DNA of 64,000 nucleotides, taken from NCBI RefSeq assembly GCF_001421165.1, contig NZ_LMKB01000001.1, forward strand, positions 49,325 to 113,324. The letters run 5' to 3'. This document shows positions 45,986 through 56,910 of this stretch, one piece after another; the first letter of the stretch is position 1; every line of letters begins with the position of its first letter. The notes beneath the pieces were generated by a model. The model did not search any database. It was not told the DNA's origin and worked only from the letters and a program-made list of their open reading frames with translations. This DNA comes from Frigoribacterium sp. Leaf8 (lineage in GTDB: Bacteria > Actinomycetota > Actinomycetes > Actinomycetales > Microbacteriaceae). Position numbers and translations under genes: made by a program.

Positions 45986-46040
45986 GGACGCGCAGGAGGC
46001 GCGGTGCGAGTCGTCCTCGCACCGCGCCTCCTGCGCGTCC
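45986..46040. terminator. Terminator made from an inverted pair of the 11-mer
   Basis: A perfect 25-bp stem (45986-46010 with 46016-46040) and a 5-nt loop. Each arm contains the exact AGGAGGCGCGG word. It lies 18 nt past the stop of the AI-2E family gene on the minus strand and upstream of the DHA2 promoter. Confidence 0.92.
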
Positions 46041-46057
46041 CGCCTCGCCCGTGAGCG

Positions 46058-47191
46058 CTAGCGGACCTCTTCGGGCCGCTTCTGGCGGAACATCTCGGCC
46101 GGTTGGTGGTCACCGTTCCAGACCTGGGTGATGCCCCAGACGACGGCCATGAGCGGCACGGCGATGACGGCCCCGACGACGCCGCCGAGGATCGTGCCGG
46201 CGGTCAGGGCGACGAGGATGACGAGGCCGTGGAGCTGCAACGTGCGGCCCATCAGCACCGGCTGCAGGAAGTTGCCCTCGAGCTGGTTCACGACGACCAC
46301 GATGCCGACGACGATCAGCGCCTGGACGGGGCCGAGTGCGACGAGGGCGACGAGCGCCGCGAGGATGCCCGCGGCCGTGGCGCCCACGAGGGGGATGAAC
46401 GCCGTCAGGAACACGATGACCGCGAGCGGCAGGGCCAGCGGCACGCCCACGATCCAGAGGCCGACGCCGATCCCGATGGCGTCGACGGAGGCGACCGTCG
46501 CCGTGCCGCGCACGTAGCCGCCGAGGGTGGTGACCGTCTTGTCGCCGATGCGACGGGCGCGGGCGTAGTTCTCACCCTTGAACGGGCGCAGCAGGAACTC
46601 CCAGATCGCCGGGCCGTCCTTGAGGAAGAAGAACAGCACGACGATCATCAGCACGAGGCCCGTCGCGAAGCTGCCCACGGCCGAGGCGCCGGCGAGTGCG
46701 CCCGAACCGAACTGCGAGCTCGTCACGAAGTCGACGGCCGTGTTGCGGACGTCGTCGATCTGCTGGTCGCTGATCGAGAACGGAAGGGTCGTGACCCAGT
46801 CCTGCAGCTTGTTGAAGCCCGAGGTGGCCGAGTCGGCGAGCGAGCTGGCCTGGCTCTCGACGGCCCAGACGATCAGCCAGGCGACGAGCCCGAGGATGAT
46901 CAACACGGCGAAGAGGCAGATCAGGGTCGCGAGCACCGAGGGCACCTTGTGGCGCCGCAGGAAGGCGACGACCGGCAGCATGGCCGAGGCGAAGATCAGC
47001 GCGAGCAGCACCGGCAGGGTGACGAGGCTCAGGCTGAGGAAGACGTAGATGACGCCGATCGCGACGACGAGCACCGCGATGATCTGCACGGCGCGCGTCG
47101 CGAGCGTGCCGAACGCGTCGGCCCAGAGGGAGTGCCGGACCGCGGCGTCCTGCTTGGCCACCTCGGCTTCTTGGCTGCGGAAGAGTGCCAC
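46058..47191 (-). CDS. AI-2E family transporter (PerM-like permease)
   Basis: A 377-aa membrane protein with about eight helices and the family's central soluble loop (GFNKLQDWVTTLPFSISDQQ). C-terminal motifs include FIPLVGATAAGI and VNQLEGNFLQPVLMGR. The family exports small molecules; the autoinducer-2 role is shown only for some members. GTG at 47191 with GAGGAC upstream was preferred to the longer frame. Confidence 0.9.
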   Translation of the reverse strand: MALFRSQEAEVAKQDAAVRHSLWADAFGTLATRAVQIIAVLVVAIGVIYVFLSLSLVTLPVLLALIFASAMLPVVAFLRRHKVPSVLATLICLFAVLIILGLVAWLIVWAVESQASSLADSATSGFNKLQDWVTTLPFSISDQQIDDVRNTAVDFVTSSQFGSGALAGASAVGSFATGLVLMIVVLFFFLKDGPAIWEFLLRPFKGENYARARRIGDKTVTTLGGYVRGTATVASVDAIGIGVGLWIVGVPLALPLAVIVFLTAFIPLVGATAAGILAALVALVALGPVQALIVVGIVVVVNQLEGNFLQPVLMGRTLQLHGLVILVALTAGTILGGVVGAVIAVPLMAVVWGITQVWNGDHQPAEMFRQKRPEEVR

Positions 47192-47385
47192 GGTGTCGTC
47201 CTCGTTTCTGGGGGTGCGGGGGTCGAGAGGGGCGCCGGGGAGGGCACGGCCGGACACGGCCGCGTGCCGGTGCGCCGACGGAGGCGTCGGGGGTGATCGG
47301 CCCGACTAGGACAGCCAACCCCGTCACGAGAATATCGGGCCGGATCGGTGCCCCCGCGACCCGACGCGCGCCTAGCGTGGGAGGC

Positions 47386-47937
47386 ATGCCGACCTCCGTC
47401 CTCGTCGTGTCCGACACCCACGTGCCGCAGAAGGCCAAGGCCGTTCCGGGTGCCGTGTGGACCGCGGTCGAGAGGGCCGACGTCGTCGTGCACGCGGGCG
47501 ACTGGACCGGCGAACCGCTGCTCGACGAGTTCGAGGCCCGCGCGCGCCTCCTGATCGGGGTCTGGGGCAACAACGACGGCGACGCGCTGCGCGCCCGGTT
47601 GCCCGAGGTGGCCCGCACGACGATCGAGGGCGTGCGCCTCGCCGTGGTGCACCAGACGGGAGCCAAGGAGGCGCGCGAGCGACGCATGGACCGTGACTTC
47701 CCCGAGACCGACCTGCTGCTGTTCGGGCACAGCCACATCCCGTGGGACACGACGACCCCTGCGGGCCTGCGCCTGCTGAACCCGGGGTCGCCCACGGACC
47801 GCCGTCGCCAGCCGCACGCCACCTACCTCACGCTGACCCTCGACGCGGGCGAGGTGCGCGACGTGGTGCTGCACGAGCTGCCCGTGGCCGCCCGGGACCG
47901 CACGGGGGTGCTCCCGCACCCCCGCATGACGACCTAG
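47386..47937 (+). CDS. Metallophosphoesterase (YfcE-like)
   Basis: A 183-aa calcineurin-like phosphodiesterase. Metal ligands are in SDTHVP (9-14), HAGDWT near 36, GNNDGD near 63, and GHSHIPW near 115. Probably acts on phosphodiesters. TAGCGT (47373-47378) ends 7 nt before the ATG (leaderless pattern). A one-mismatch 11-mer occurs twice inside (47542, 47666). Its stop overlaps the convergent DsbA-like gene by 4 nt. Confidence 0.9.
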   Translation: MPTSVLVVSDTHVPQKAKAVPGAVWTAVERADVVVHAGDWTGEPLLDEFEARARLLIGVWGNNDGDALRARLPEVARTTIEGVRLAVVHQTGAKEARERRMDRDFPETDLLLFGHSHIPWDTTTPAGLRLLNPGSPTDRRRQPHATYLTLTLDAGEVRDVVLHELPVAARDRTGVLPHPRMTT

Positions 47938-48896
47938 CCGGCCGGCGTCTCGGCCGGGGCCGACTCGGCAGGAGCCGACTCGGTCGGGGTCGGCGCCGGG
48001 CTGGCCGTACCCGACTCGGTGTAGCTGTTGCCGGCCGCCGTCACGACGAAGCTGCGGAACTCCTGCACCGTGAACGGACGGCTGCCGTCGTACTTCTGCC
48101 CGTTGACGAGGACCGTCGGCGTGCCCGTGAGGGCGTCGAGGTCGCTGTTCGGCAAGGGACCGTCGATGGCCCGCTGGGTCGCCGCCGTCACCCACGAACC
48201 GAACTCGTCGTCGTCGATGCACCTGGTGATGTCGCTCGCCTTCGTCACCCCGTCGACGCCGGTCGCGATGTCGGCGAGCTGCGAGTCGTCGAGACCGCGC
48301 GTGCCCTCTTCGGGTTGCTGCTCGAACATCGCGGTGTTGAAGTCGAAGAACGAGTTCGGCGAGTAGTTCGCCACGCAGGCCGCCGCGTTGGCCGCCCGGT
48401 TGCTGTACTTCGTGCCGAGGGACTGGTTCGTGAGGATGGCGACCGGGTGGTACTCGACCGTCGCCGCCCCCGACTCGACGAGGCCGCTGATGTAGTCGTT
48501 GTTCGCCTGCTCGAACTCGCCGCAGATGGGGCAGAGGTAGTCGAGGTAGACGACGATGTCGACCGTGTCGCTCGACGCCGTGGACGCCGACGCCGTGGGC
48601 TCGTCGTCGGGGCCGAGGGCCCCGGTCTGCACGGCCTCGAAGCCCTGGCCGATCTTGATGCCGTCGCTGGCCATGTTGGCGGGGCCGGGGCCGGCCGGGC
48701 GGATGCTGTTCGTGATGACCAGCACGACGCCGACGACGATCGCGATCACCACGAGGGCGAGACCGCCCTGCAGCGCCCACTTGCCCGCGCGCTGGCGCCG
48801 CTTCTGCTTCTGGCGCGCCAGCTGGGCCTTCTGGCGGGCCGCCGCGCGCCGCTGGTTCTTGGTCAACGACGAGTCGTCGGGATTCAGGTCAGTCAT
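47934..48896 (-). CDS. Membrane-anchored DsbA-like thiol oxidoreductase
   Basis: A 320-aa protein. A basic cytoplasmic segment (1-40) is followed by a membrane helix (about 42-62), then an extracellular thioredoxin fold with active site CPIC (YLDYLCPICGEF) and cis-Pro loop GTPTVLVNG. The end is a Pro/Ala/Glu/Thr-rich tail with repeated ESAPA units. It probably forms or isomerises disulfides in exported proteins. ATG at 48896 with GGAG upstream. Confidence 0.9.
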   Translation of the reverse strand: MTDLNPDDSSLTKNQRRAAARQKAQLARQKQKRRQRAGKWALQGGLALVVIAIVVGVVLVITNSIRPAGPGPANMASDGIKIGQGFEAVQTGALGPDDEPTASASTASSDTVDIVVYLDYLCPICGEFEQANNDYISGLVESGAATVEYHPVAILTNQSLGTKYSNRAANAAACVANYSPNSFFDFNTAMFEQQPEEGTRGLDDSQLADIATGVDGVTKASDITRCIDDDEFGSWVTAATQRAIDGPLPNSDLDALTGTPTVLVNGQKYDGSRPFTVQEFRSFVVTAAGNSYTESGTASPAPTPTESAPAESAPAETPAG

Positions 48897-49169
48897 GGGG
48901 CTCCGGTGCGCGACGGCCTCGCATGGTCGCGTCGAGCGGGTGGTGGGGACGGTCGCCACGAGTCGTGGCCACGAAACATGGTACGAGGCGAGCCTGGCAG
49001 AAGTCCGCCAGGCGCGGGCGAGAGCGGGTGGAGAAGAGGCGCTCCCGTGGCGATCCGAGAGATTTTCATGGCATGCTGATCGGTGGTGGTCACCGCAGAC
49101 CTCTGAGGTTGATCACCGTCCATTCACAACGGATCGTCCGGCACGTACCTGCCGGTGAAGGAGAAGATC

Positions 49170-50270
<1,101 letters not shown>

Positions 50271-50413
50271 CACCCCGTCGGGTCGGCCCGTCGAGTCCGC
50301 TCGGAGCACTCCTCCGATCGACCCGGCGGGCCGTCCCGCGTTCCGGCCCCGCGCCTCCCGAACCTCCCCCGCCGCCTCGCCTCAGGCGGCGCTCCCCCGC
50401 ACGAGAGGCCCTC

Positions 50414-51715
50414 ATGCCCGACTCCCTCAACATCACCTCGGCCACGGCCGACCCGGCGCTGCTCGACCTGCCCTGGGCCCTCCCGCTCGAGGAGTGGCCC
50501 GACGAGGCCATCGCGACCCTGCCCAAGGGCATCTCGCGCCACCTCGTCCGGTTCGCGCACCTCAGCGGCTTCGTCATCGCCATCAAGGAGACGTCGGGCG
50601 AGATGGCCCGCGGCGAGTACGAGATGCTGCGCACGCTGCAGCGCATGGACATCCCGTGCGTCGACCCGCTCGCGGTCATCACCAACCGCCAGGACGCCGA
50701 CGGGTCGCCCCTGAACCCGGTGCTCGTCACACGGCACCTGAAGTTCTCGCTCCCCTACCGGGCGCTGTACTCGCAGACGTTGCGCCCCGACACGGCTCGT
50801 CGCCTCGTCGACGCGCTCGCCCTCCTGCTCGTCCGGCTGCACATCATCGGCTTCTACTGGGGCGACGTGTCGTTGTCGAACACGCTGTTCCGCCGGGACG
50901 CCGGTGCGTTCGCGGCGTACCTCGTCGACGCCGAGACGGGCAAGCTCTACCCGGGCGGCCTCTCGAACGGGCAGCGCGAGAACGACCTCGAGGTCGCCCG
51001 CGTCAACATCGCCGGCGAACTGCTCGACCTCGAGGCCGGGGGTCGCCTCGACGACAACCTGGACCCGGTCGACGTGAGCAACGGCATCGTCGCCGCGTAC
51101 CGCAGCCTCTGGACCGAACTGACCGGGGCCGAGACCTTCGACAGCTCGGAGCGTTGGCGCATCAACGACCGCGTCGAGCGCCTGAACGACCTCGGCTTCG
51201 ACATCGAAGAACTGGCCATCAAGACGGCCGAGGGCGGCAGCCAGGTCAAGATCCAGCCCAAGGTCGTGGATGCCGGGCACCACTCGCGCCGCCTGCTCCG
51301 ACTCACCGGCCTCGACGTCGAAGAGAACCAGGCCCGTCGACTGTTGAACGACCTCGACGCGTACCGCATGCGCACCGACCAGTCGGACTCTGACGAAGAG
51401 ATGATCGCCCACGAGTGGGCCTCGCGCGTCTTCGAGCCCGTCGTGCGCTCGATCCCCCGCGACCTGCGCGGACGGCTCGAACCCGCCGAGGTCTTCCACC
51501 AGCTGCTCGAGCACCGCTGGTACCAGTCGCAGGCCGAGAACCGCGACGTGCCGATCGCCGAGGCCCTCACCTCGTACATCAACGACGTGCTGCGCCACCG
51601 TCGCGACGAGCAGATGGTGATCGAGCCCGCGACCGAGTCCCTCACGCTGCCCGAGGCCGCCCAGCTCGAGGCCGACGAGGCCGACGCCGACGAGGACTGG
51701 CGCAGCAAGGTCTGA
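50414..51715 (+). CDS. DUF4032 protein, Kdo/WaaP kinase-like
   Basis: A 433-aa protein. The N-terminal ~230 residues resemble a lipopolysaccharide-kinase-type fold: a lysine in VIAIKETSGEM, catalytic-loop-like GFYWGDVSLSNTLF and metal site YLVDAETG. The C-terminal DUF4032 domain follows, with an acidic end. As Gram-positives lack LPS, its substrate is unknown. ATG at 50414 with GAGAGG. It lies 143 nt after ugpC in the same direction. Confidence 0.88.
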   Translation: MPDSLNITSATADPALLDLPWALPLEEWPDEAIATLPKGISRHLVRFAHLSGFVIAIKETSGEMARGEYEMLRTLQRMDIPCVDPLAVITNRQDADGSPLNPVLVTRHLKFSLPYRALYSQTLRPDTARRLVDALALLLVRLHIIGFYWGDVSLSNTLFRRDAGAFAAYLVDAETGKLYPGGLSNGQRENDLEVARVNIAGELLDLEAGGRLDDNLDPVDVSNGIVAAYRSLWTELTGAETFDSSERWRINDRVERLNDLGFDIEELAIKTAEGGSQVKIQPKVVDAGHHSRRLLRLTGLDVEENQARRLLNDLDAYRMRTDQSDSDEEMIAHEWASRVFEPVVRSIPRDLRGRLEPAEVFHQLLEHRWYQSQAENRDVPIAEALTSYINDVLRHRRDEQMVIEPATESLTLPEAAQLEADEADADEDWRSKV

Positions 51716-51721
51716 GAACGC

Positions 51722-51760
51722 AGGAGGCGCGGGCCGGCGACCAGCCGACCCGCGCCTCCT
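51722..51760. terminator. Terminator made from an inverted pair of the 11-mer
   Basis: AGGAGGCGCGGG (51722-51733) pairs with CCCGCGCCTCCT (51749-51760), with a further CGGC/GCCG stem inside past one mismatch. It sits between the convergent DUF4032 and rlmB genes. Confidence 0.88.
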
Positions 51761-51789
51761 CGAGGCCCCGCGTCTCGCGGGCGCCTGCG

Positions 51790-52836
51790 CTACTTCTTCT
51801 TGCGCTCGGCGCGGAGCTTCGAGATCTCGTACAACGTGACCGAGGCCGCGATGCCGGCGTTCAACGATTCGACGGCACCCGTGATCGGCACCGACACGAT
51901 CGCGTCGCAGGTCTCGGCGACGATGCGCGACAGGCCCTTGCCCTCGCTGCCGACGACGACCACGATCGGGCGGTCGGCGAGCTCCAGCCCCGGCAGCATG
52001 ACGTCGCCGTCACCGTCGAGGCCCACGACGAACACGCCCTGCTCCTTGAACGACTTGAGGGTCTGGGTCAGGTTCGACGCCATCGCGACGGGGATGCGCG
52101 CGGCCGCACCGGCCGAGGTCTTCCAGGCCGACGCCGTCAGGCCGACCGAACGACGCTGCGGGACGATGACGCCCTGCCCGCCGAACGCGGCCACCGAGCG
52201 GATGATCGCTCCGAGGTTGCGCGGGTCGGTGATGCCGTCGAGCGCGACGAAGAGCGGCTTCTGCTGGCGCTTGACCGCGGCCTCGAGCATGTCGACGGGG
52301 TGCGCGTACTCGTACGGCGGCACCTTGAGCGCGACGCCCTGGTGCACGGAGTCGTGCCCGGTGATGCGGTCGAGCTCGGGGCGCATGACCTCGAGGATCG
52401 GTAGGCCGCGGCGGGTGGCGAGCTGCAGGATCTCTTTCGTGCGCTCGTCCATCTCGATGCGGGCCGCGATGTAGAGCGTCGTGGCGGGGATGCGCGTCCG
52501 CAGGGCCTCGACGACGGAGTTGCGACCGGTCACCATCTCGTGGTCGTCGGCCGACTTGGGGCGACGACGGGGGGCGTCCGGTCCGCCTCGACCGGCGATC
52601 GGCGACCCGGCACGGGGACCGGCTCCGCCACGACCACGGGCCGCCTCGAGTCGCTCGCGCGCCGCCTTGGCCTTGCCCGCGGGGTGGTACGGGCGGTCCT
52701 CCGCCGCGGGGGTGGGCTTCTTGCCCTCGAGCGCCTGGCGCCCCTGGCCGCCGCTGCCGACCTGCTTGCCCTTGCTGCCCTGACGCACGGCACTGCTGCC
52801 GGGACGGCCCTTGCGTGCTCCGCTGGTGTTCTTCAC
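51790..52836 (-). CDS. rlmB: 23S rRNA 2'-O-ribose methyltransferase RlmB (SpoU family)
   Basis: A 348-aa methyltransferase that modifies a guanosine of 23S rRNA. A basic, disordered N-terminal extension (~95 residues) precedes the substrate domain (VTGRNSVVEALR) and the SPOUT knot with NLGAIIRSVAAFG, VVGSEGKGLS and SLNAGIAASVTLYE. GTG at 52836 overlaps the cysS stop by 4 nt, so it is the last gene of the carD-ispDF-cysS-rlmB series. Confidence 0.94.
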   Translation of the reverse strand: MKNTSGARKGRPGSSAVRQGSKGKQVGSGGQGRQALEGKKPTPAAEDRPYHPAGKAKAARERLEAARGRGGAGPRAGSPIAGRGGPDAPRRRPKSADDHEMVTGRNSVVEALRTRIPATTLYIAARIEMDERTKEILQLATRRGLPILEVMRPELDRITGHDSVHQGVALKVPPYEYAHPVDMLEAAVKRQQKPLFVALDGITDPRNLGAIIRSVAAFGGQGVIVPQRRSVGLTASAWKTSAGAAARIPVAMASNLTQTLKSFKEQGVFVVGLDGDGDVMLPGLELADRPIVVVVGSEGKGLSRIVAETCDAIVSVPITGAVESLNAGIAASVTLYEISKLRAERKKK

Positions 52837-54251
52837 TGTTCGAGGCTCCAATGCGACCCGCTGGGGGTGTCTTCGATGGTGATGCCGGCGCCCGTCAGGA
52901 CGCCTCTGATCTCGTCGGCCCGCGAGAAGTCGCGATCGGCCCGGGCTTGCTGGCGTTCGGCCAAGAGTACGTCGACGAGCGTGCCGAGCGCGCGGTGCGC
53001 GTCGACCTCGTCACCGGCGCGCCACTCGGGCGCCGTCGGGTCGATGCCGAGCACGGCCACCATGGCGGCCACGTGCTGCCAGGAGCGCGCGGCGGTGTCG
53101 AGGTCGCCGTCGTCGAGGGCCACGTTGCCGGCGCGCACCGTGTCGTGCAGCACGGCCACGGCCTGGGGGACGTTGAGGTCGTCGTCCATCGCCTCGCCGA
53201 ACTCGTCGGGCACGACGCGGGCACCGACCCCGGCGAAGCGCGTGTCGGCGAGGCGACGCTGAGCCCGTTCGAGGAACGTCTCGACGCGGTCGAGGGCTGC
53301 CTCGGCCTCGAGCAGCGCGCCCTCGTGGTAGTCGATGGTCGACCGGTAGTGCGCGGCGCTGAAGAAGTAGCGGACGACGACGGGACGGGCCTGCGCCAGG
53401 AAGTCGGCGGCGAAGATGGAGTTGCCGAGGGACTTCGACATCTTCTGGCCCTCGACGGCGACGAGGCCGTTGTGCATCCAGTACGAGGCGAAGCCCATGC
53501 CGGCCGCGGTCGACTGCGCCAGCTCGTTCTCGTGGTGCGGGAACCGCAGGTCGAGCCCGCCGCCGTGGATGTCGAACGCCTCGCCGAGGTAGCGGGCCGA
53601 CATCGCCGAGCACTCGATGTGCCAGCCGGGTCGCCCTTCACCCCAGGGCGAGGCCCACGAGGCGGACTCGGGCTCGTCGGCCTTGTGGCCCTTCCAGAGG
53701 GCGAAGTCGCGGGAGTCGCGCTTGCCCCGCGGGTCGGCGTCGGCCGCGGGTGCCATGTCGTCGATCGACTGGTTGGTCAGGGCACCGTACGTCGGCCAGG
53801 CGGCGGTGTCGAAGTAGACGTCGCCCGAGCCGTCCGGGGCGACGTAGGCGTGCCCCTTCTCGAGCAGCGTCGTGATGATCTGCTGCATCTCGCTGACGCT
53901 GGCGGTCGCCCGGGGCTCGTAGGTCGGCGGCAGGATGCCGAGCGCCTGGTAGCCGGCGGTGAACTCGAGTTCGTAGCGGTAGGCGCGCGCCCACCATTCT
54001 TCGGTCGTGTCGGCGGCCAGCGCGAGGATCTTGTCGTCGATGTCGGTGACGTTGCGCACGAGGGTGACGTCGAGGCCACGGTAGGTGAACCAGCGACGCC
54101 AGAGGTCGTAGACCAGAGCCGAGCGCAGGTGCCCGATGTGGGGCGACGACTGGACGGTGGGTCCGCAGACGTACAGCCCGACCTGGCCGGGCACGAGCGG
54201 GACGAAGTCGACGAGCGTCTGCTGACGGGAGTCGTAGAGCCTGATGGTCAC
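52833..54251 (-). CDS. cysS: Cysteine-tRNA ligase
   Basis: A 472-aa class I synthetase charging tRNA-Cys. The HIGH motif is in [15 protein letters not shown] in [11 protein letters not shown], and the zinc-site Cys in YVCGPTVQ. The start is GTG at 54251, overlapping the ispDF stop by 4 nt; the stop overlaps rlmB. Length is normal for the family. Confidence 0.97.
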   Translation of the reverse strand: MTIRLYDSRQQTLVDFVPLVPGQVGLYVCGPTVQSSPHIGHLRSALVYDLWRRWFTYRGLDVTLVRNVTDIDDKILALAADTTEEWWARAYRYELEFTAGYQALGILPPTYEPRATASVSEMQQIITTLLEKGHAYVAPDGSGDVYFDTAAWPTYGALTNQSIDDMAPAADADPRGKRDSRDFALWKGHKADEPESASWASPWGEGRPGWHIECSAMSARYLGEAFDIHGGGLDLRFPHHENELAQSTAAGMGFASYWMHNGLVAVEGQKMSKSLGNSIFAADFLAQARPVVVRYFFSAAHYRSTIDYHEGALLEAEAALDRVETFLERAQRRLADTRFAGVGARVVPDEFGEAMDDDLNVPQAVAVLHDTVRAGNVALDDGDLDTAARSWQHVAAMVAVLGIDPTAPEWRAGDEVDAHRALGTLVDVLLAERQQARADRDFSRADEIRGVLTGAGITIEDTPSGSHWSLEQ

Positions 54252-55576
54252 GTGATCAGCCTATTTGACGCGGCTTCGGTCGCGTCGCCCGGGGACGCCC
54301 CGTGGCGCGTGGACGATCCGTCGTGCGTGACGAGTGCCGTCGCGATCACGGCCACGCCCTCGCCCCGACCGGTGAAGCCGAGCCCGTCGGTCGTCGTGGC
54401 CGACACGCTCACCGGGGCGCCGACCACGCGCGTCAGCCCCGCCTGCATCTCGACGCGGCGGGAGGACAGCCGGGGCCGGTTGCCGACGACCTGGACGGCG
54501 ACGTTGACCGGAGCGGCCCCCGCCGCCGCGAGCAGCTCGAGGGTCGCCGTGAGGAAGACGTCGCCGGACGCCCCGGCGAACCGGGGGTCGTCGGTGCCGA
54601 AACTCGACCCGATGTCGCCGAGGCCCGCGGCCGAGAGCAGGGCGTCGACGATCGCGTGGGCGACCGCGTCGCCGTCGCTGTGGCCCGCGAGGCCCGCCTC
54701 GCCCGGGAAGTGCAGCAGCCCGAGGTGCATCGGCTGGGCCGCGTCGAACGCGTGGACGTCGGTGCCGACCCCGGTCAGGAGGCGCGGGGCCGGTCCACCG
54801 CTCGCCTCGGGACCCGGCCGGGTCGCCTCGGTCTCGGCGACGATCGTCTCGGCCCGGCGCAGGTCCCACGGGGTGGTGATCTTGAAGGCCACGGGGTCGC
54901 CCGCCACGACGCGGACGCGGTGACCGGCGGCGGCGAAGAGCGCCGCGTCGTCGGTGTGCTCGACGGACGCCGTCGCGTAGGCGTGGTCGAGGGCGGCGCG
55001 CGGGAACCCCTGCGGCGTCTGCATGGCGACGAGTTCGCTGCGGTCGACGGTGTCGACGACGAAGGCGGCGTCAGAGTCGACGCGTTTGATCGTGTCGGTG
55101 ACCGGGAGCCCCGGGACGACGCCGTCACCGCTCGCCTCGACGGTCGTCGCGACCAGGTCGAACTGGGCGGTGGGCGTGAACGGTCGGGCGCAGTCGTGGA
55201 CGAGCACGGTCTCGACGTCGGGCCCCAGGGCCGTCAGGCCCGCCGCGACCGATTGCTGGCGGGTGGCACCGCCGACGACGACGGAGGCGTAGTCACGGGC
55301 CGGGCCGGCGAGGGCGTCGACGAGGGTGCGGGACTCGTCGACGAGCGCCTCGGGCACGACGACGACGACCTGCGTCGGCACGGCCGAGGCGAAGACGGCG
55401 TCGAGCGAGCGTTCGAGGATGCTGCGCCCGGCCACCTCGACGAAGGCCTTCGGCTTGCCGAGCGCGAGGCGCGTGCCGCTTCCGGCCGCAACGACGACGA
55501 CCGCCCGACCGGCGGCGAACGGGGTGTGGACCCCGCCGTCGTCGACCGAGCGGTCGTCGGGAGTGCTAGGACGCAA
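54248..55576 (-). CDS. ispDF: Bifunctional IspD-IspF (MEP isoprenoid pathway)
   Basis: A 442-aa fusion. Residues about 20-245 are IspD (CTP loop [22 protein letters not shown]), making CDP-methylerythritol. Residues about 262-442 are IspF ([21 protein letters not shown]), making the cyclic diphosphate. The exact 11-mer at 54777 falls at the junction and encodes PRLL immediately before GVGTDVHAF. The start is TTG at 55576 inside the end of carD (11-nt overlap) with GAGG upstream. Operon with carD, cysS and rlmB. Confidence 0.95.
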   Translation of the reverse strand: MRPSTPDDRSVDDGGVHTPFAAGRAVVVVAAGSGTRLALGKPKAFVEVAGRSILERSLDAVFASAVPTQVVVVVPEALVDESRTLVDALAGPARDYASVVVGGATRQQSVAAGLTALGPDVETVLVHDCARPFTPTAQFDLVATTVEASGDGVVPGLPVTDTIKRVDSDAAFVVDTVDRSELVAMQTPQGFPRAALDHAYATASVEHTDDAALFAAAGHRVRVVAGDPVAFKITTPWDLRRAETIVAETEATRPGPEASGGPAPRLLTGVGTDVHAFDAAQPMHLGLLHFPGEAGLAGHSDGDAVAHAIVDALLSAAGLGDIGSSFGTDDPRFAGASGDVFLTATLELLAAAGAAPVNVAVQVVGNRPRLSSRRVEMQAGLTRVVGAPVSVSATTTDGLGFTGRGEGVAVIATALVTHDGSSTRHGASPGDATEAASNRLIT

Positions 55577-56048
55577 GGACCTCGTCGAGGACGCTCGACG
55601 CCTTCTCTTCGTCGGTCTTCTCGGCGAGCGCGAGCTCGCTGATCAGGATCTGACGAGCCTTGGCGAGCATGCGCTTCTCGCCGGCCGAGAGGCCACGGTC
55701 CTGATCGCGACGCCAGAGGTCGCGGACGACCTCGGACACCTTAATGACGTCACCGCTGGCGAGCTTCTCGAGGTTCGCCTTGTAGCGGCGCGACCAGTTG
55801 GTCGGCTCTTCGGTGAAGGGGGCGCGGAGCACGTCGAAGACGCGGTCCAGCCCTTCTTTGCCGATGACGTCTCGCACGCCGACCAGGTCGACGTTGTCTG
55901 CGGGTACTTCGATGGTCAGATCACCCTGGGTGACGCGAAGCTTGAGGTACAGCTTCTCTTCGCCCTTGATGATCCGCTTCTTGACTTCTGAGATTGTCGC
56001 TGCCCCGTGATGCGGGTATACAACGGTCTCGCCGACCTCGAACTGCAT
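55566..56048 (-). CDS. carD: CarD-family RNA polymerase-binding regulator
   Basis: A 160-aa essential-type transcription factor. The N-terminal Tudor-like RNA-polymerase-binding domain ([17 protein letters not shown]) and the helical C-terminal domain with the DNA-contacting tryptophan region ([14 protein letters not shown]) stabilise open complexes. ATG at 56048 with GGAG upstream; TATCCT near 56075 is a plausible -10. First gene of the ispDF-cysS-rlmB series. Confidence 0.95.
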   Translation of the reverse strand: MQFEVGETVVYPHHGAATISEVKKRIIKGEEKLYLKLRVTQGDLTIEVPADNVDLVGVRDVIGKEGLDRVFDVLRAPFTEEPTNWSRRYKANLEKLASGDVIKVSEVVRDLWRRDQDRGLSAGEKRMLAKARQILISELALAEKTDEEKASSVLDEVLAS

Positions 56049-56184
56049 GAATCAGGCTCCATTCTGCGACACCCAGGATACCATAAGCCGTCGTTGGTAA
56101 GGCTGCCCTAAGGAACCGACCCCTGCGGGCGCGGATAAGCTGGCCGACGTACGTTTGTCGTGACGCTGATCCTGGAGGACACCT

Positions 56185-56781
56185 GTGCGAGCCCCAACCC
56201 TGAAGTCGCGTGGCTTGACGACGCGGCTCGTCTCGGCCGCCGCCGTCGGTGCCGTGGTCGTCCTGACCGCCGCCGGCTGCAACTTCATCAGCCCCCAGGC
56301 CACCACCAAGCAGTACGACGCGAGCGACGGCACGAGCGTCAACGTGGGCGCCATCCAGGTGCGCAACGCGATCGCCCTCACCGCGAGCGAGGGCGACGGC
56401 GGCACCGCCAGCCTCAGCATGGTCGTGCTCAACACGAGCGACGAAGCCGCCGAGGTCTCGTTCGAGTACCCCACGACCGACGGCAAGAAGACCCAGACCG
56501 TCGACGTCGACGGCTCGTCGCAGGTCTCGTTGGGCACCGAGCCCGGTCAGGACCAGTTCCTCATGGAGTCCCTCGACTCCGACCCGGGTGCCCTCGTGAC
56601 GATCTTCGTCCAGTACGGCACCGAGACCGGCAAGTCGTTCGTCGTACCCGTCCTCACGGGCGCGCTGGGCGAGTACGCCACCCTGCTGCCCTCGCCCACG
56701 CCGTCCGGCGAGGCCACGCCGTCGTCGACGCCGTTGCCCGAGGCGACCCAGCAAGCACCCTCCTCGTCGCCGACGCCGTAG
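56185..56781 (+). CDS. Putative lipoprotein
   Basis: A 198-aa exported protein. The signal peptide ends in lipobox LTAAGC (Cys at about residue 32), followed by an Ig-like beta domain (VGAIQVRNAIALTASEGDGGTASLSMVV) and a Ser/Pro/Thr-rich tail. GTG at 56185 with GGAGGA upstream. It is divergent from carD. Similar DNA-tail lipoproteins are common in this group; function unknown. Confidence 0.85.
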   Translation: MRAPTLKSRGLTTRLVSAAAVGAVVVLTAAGCNFISPQATTKQYDASDGTSVNVGAIQVRNAIALTASEGDGGTASLSMVVLNTSDEAAEVSFEYPTTDGKKTQTVDVDGSSQVSLGTEPGQDQFLMESLDSDPGALVTIFVQYGTETGKSFVVPVLTGALGEYATLLPSPTPSGEATPSSTPLPEATQQAPSSSPTP

Positions 56782-56800
56782 CGTCTCCGCCACGTCAGCC

Positions 56801-56838
56801 GAGAGGCCCGGCCCGCCGAGTGCGGTGCCGGGCCTCTC
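56801..56838. terminator. Convergent terminator
   Basis: GAGAGGCCCGGC/GCCGGGCCTCTC, 12-bp perfect stem with a 14-nt loop, between the lipoprotein gene and regX3. An exact 11-mer follows at 56853. Confidence 0.85.
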
Positions 56839-56910
56839 GCGTACTCCGTACACCGCGCCTCCTCGGGGCCGTCGGCGCGGTGGGGACGGGCCGACGGCCC
56901 GCCCTCGGGA

